This document shows positions 63,924-64,000 of a DNA stretch of 64,000 bases, in pieces (the first letter of the stretch is position 1; the number at the start of each line of letters is the position of its first letter). Made by a program: the position numbers and the translations under genes. Origin of the DNA: Brachypodium distachyon (taxonomy: Eukaryota > Streptophyta > Magnoliopsida > Poales > Poaceae); the NCBI RefSeq assembly GCF_000005505.3, contig NC_016133.3:992001-1056000 (forward strand), written 5' to 3'. A model generated the notes under the pieces. That model worked only from the letters and a program-made list of their open reading frames with translations. It had not been told where the DNA came from and did no database searches.

Positions 63924-64000
63924 GTGAGTTTGCCTCTTGCTCTAATCCTAGCTGATAAAACCAGTTTTACAATTGAGTACTGCAAATATGCTTTGTTGTT

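Overview
This is a plant nuclear window from a grass. Genes have many short introns with GT/AG borders, coding exons are GC-rich at their 5' ends, and the spaces between genes are peppered with small Stowaway-type MITEs whose ends read CTCCCTCCG...CGGAGGGAG with TA target duplications. The MITE flavour and the high gene density (ten clear genes plus a less certain one in 64 kb) fit a compact Pooideae genome such as Brachypodium. That species guess is inference. From memory, rice carries SPP, a clade III GLR, UGPase and ATG5 close together near the end of chromosome 2, so this is probably the collinear segment.

Layout. 1-2.4 kb: no gene seen. 2.5-5.2 kb (+): a Canopy/saposin-like ER protein. 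5.2-14.7 kb: a rearranged spacer in which the 3' end of the Canopy gene and its downstream DNA occur three times. The copies are separated by transposon debris: a copia gag-integrase remnant, a Helitron-like 3' end, MITEs and degenerate gene scraps. 14.8-16.2 kb (-): ribosomal protein eL13 with telo-box and site II promoter motifs. 18.7-22.6 kb (+): signal peptide peptidase. 22.7-26.3 kb: repeats only. 27.7-31.5 kb (+): clade III glutamate receptor-like channel. 32.5-33.8 kb (+): thylakoid-lumen FKBP. 34.2-38.1 kb (-): UDP-glucose pyrophosphorylase with 21 coding exons. 38.7-41.8 kb (-): ATG5. 42.6-45.3 kb (-): a trichome-birefringence-like O-acetyltransferase family protein. 46.9-50.7 kb (-): a coiled-coil protein with an acidic decapeptide repeat and a Sin3-type PAH-like domain. 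Its first exon carries an apparent one-base frameshift. 52.0-53.4 kb (-): an intronless PPR protein. 57.1-60.2 kb (+): an RLCK-VII/PBS1-like kinase. 61.6 kb to the end (+): a GT29 sialyltransferase-like protein, cut by the window edge.

These are mostly independent housekeeping and signalling genes, not a pathway cluster. Three touch the endomembrane and cell-wall route (UGPase makes UDP-glucose, TBL acetylates wall polymers, the GT29 protein probably acts on pectin in the Golgi). Two handle proteins in the ER (Canopy, SPP). The least ordinary object is the PAH/acidic-repeat/coiled-coil gene. The most informative genome-evolution signal is the triplicated Canopy 3' end next to a Helitron-like terminus. 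Exon borders were placed by eye from splice sites and reading-frame continuity. No alignment or transcript evidence was available.
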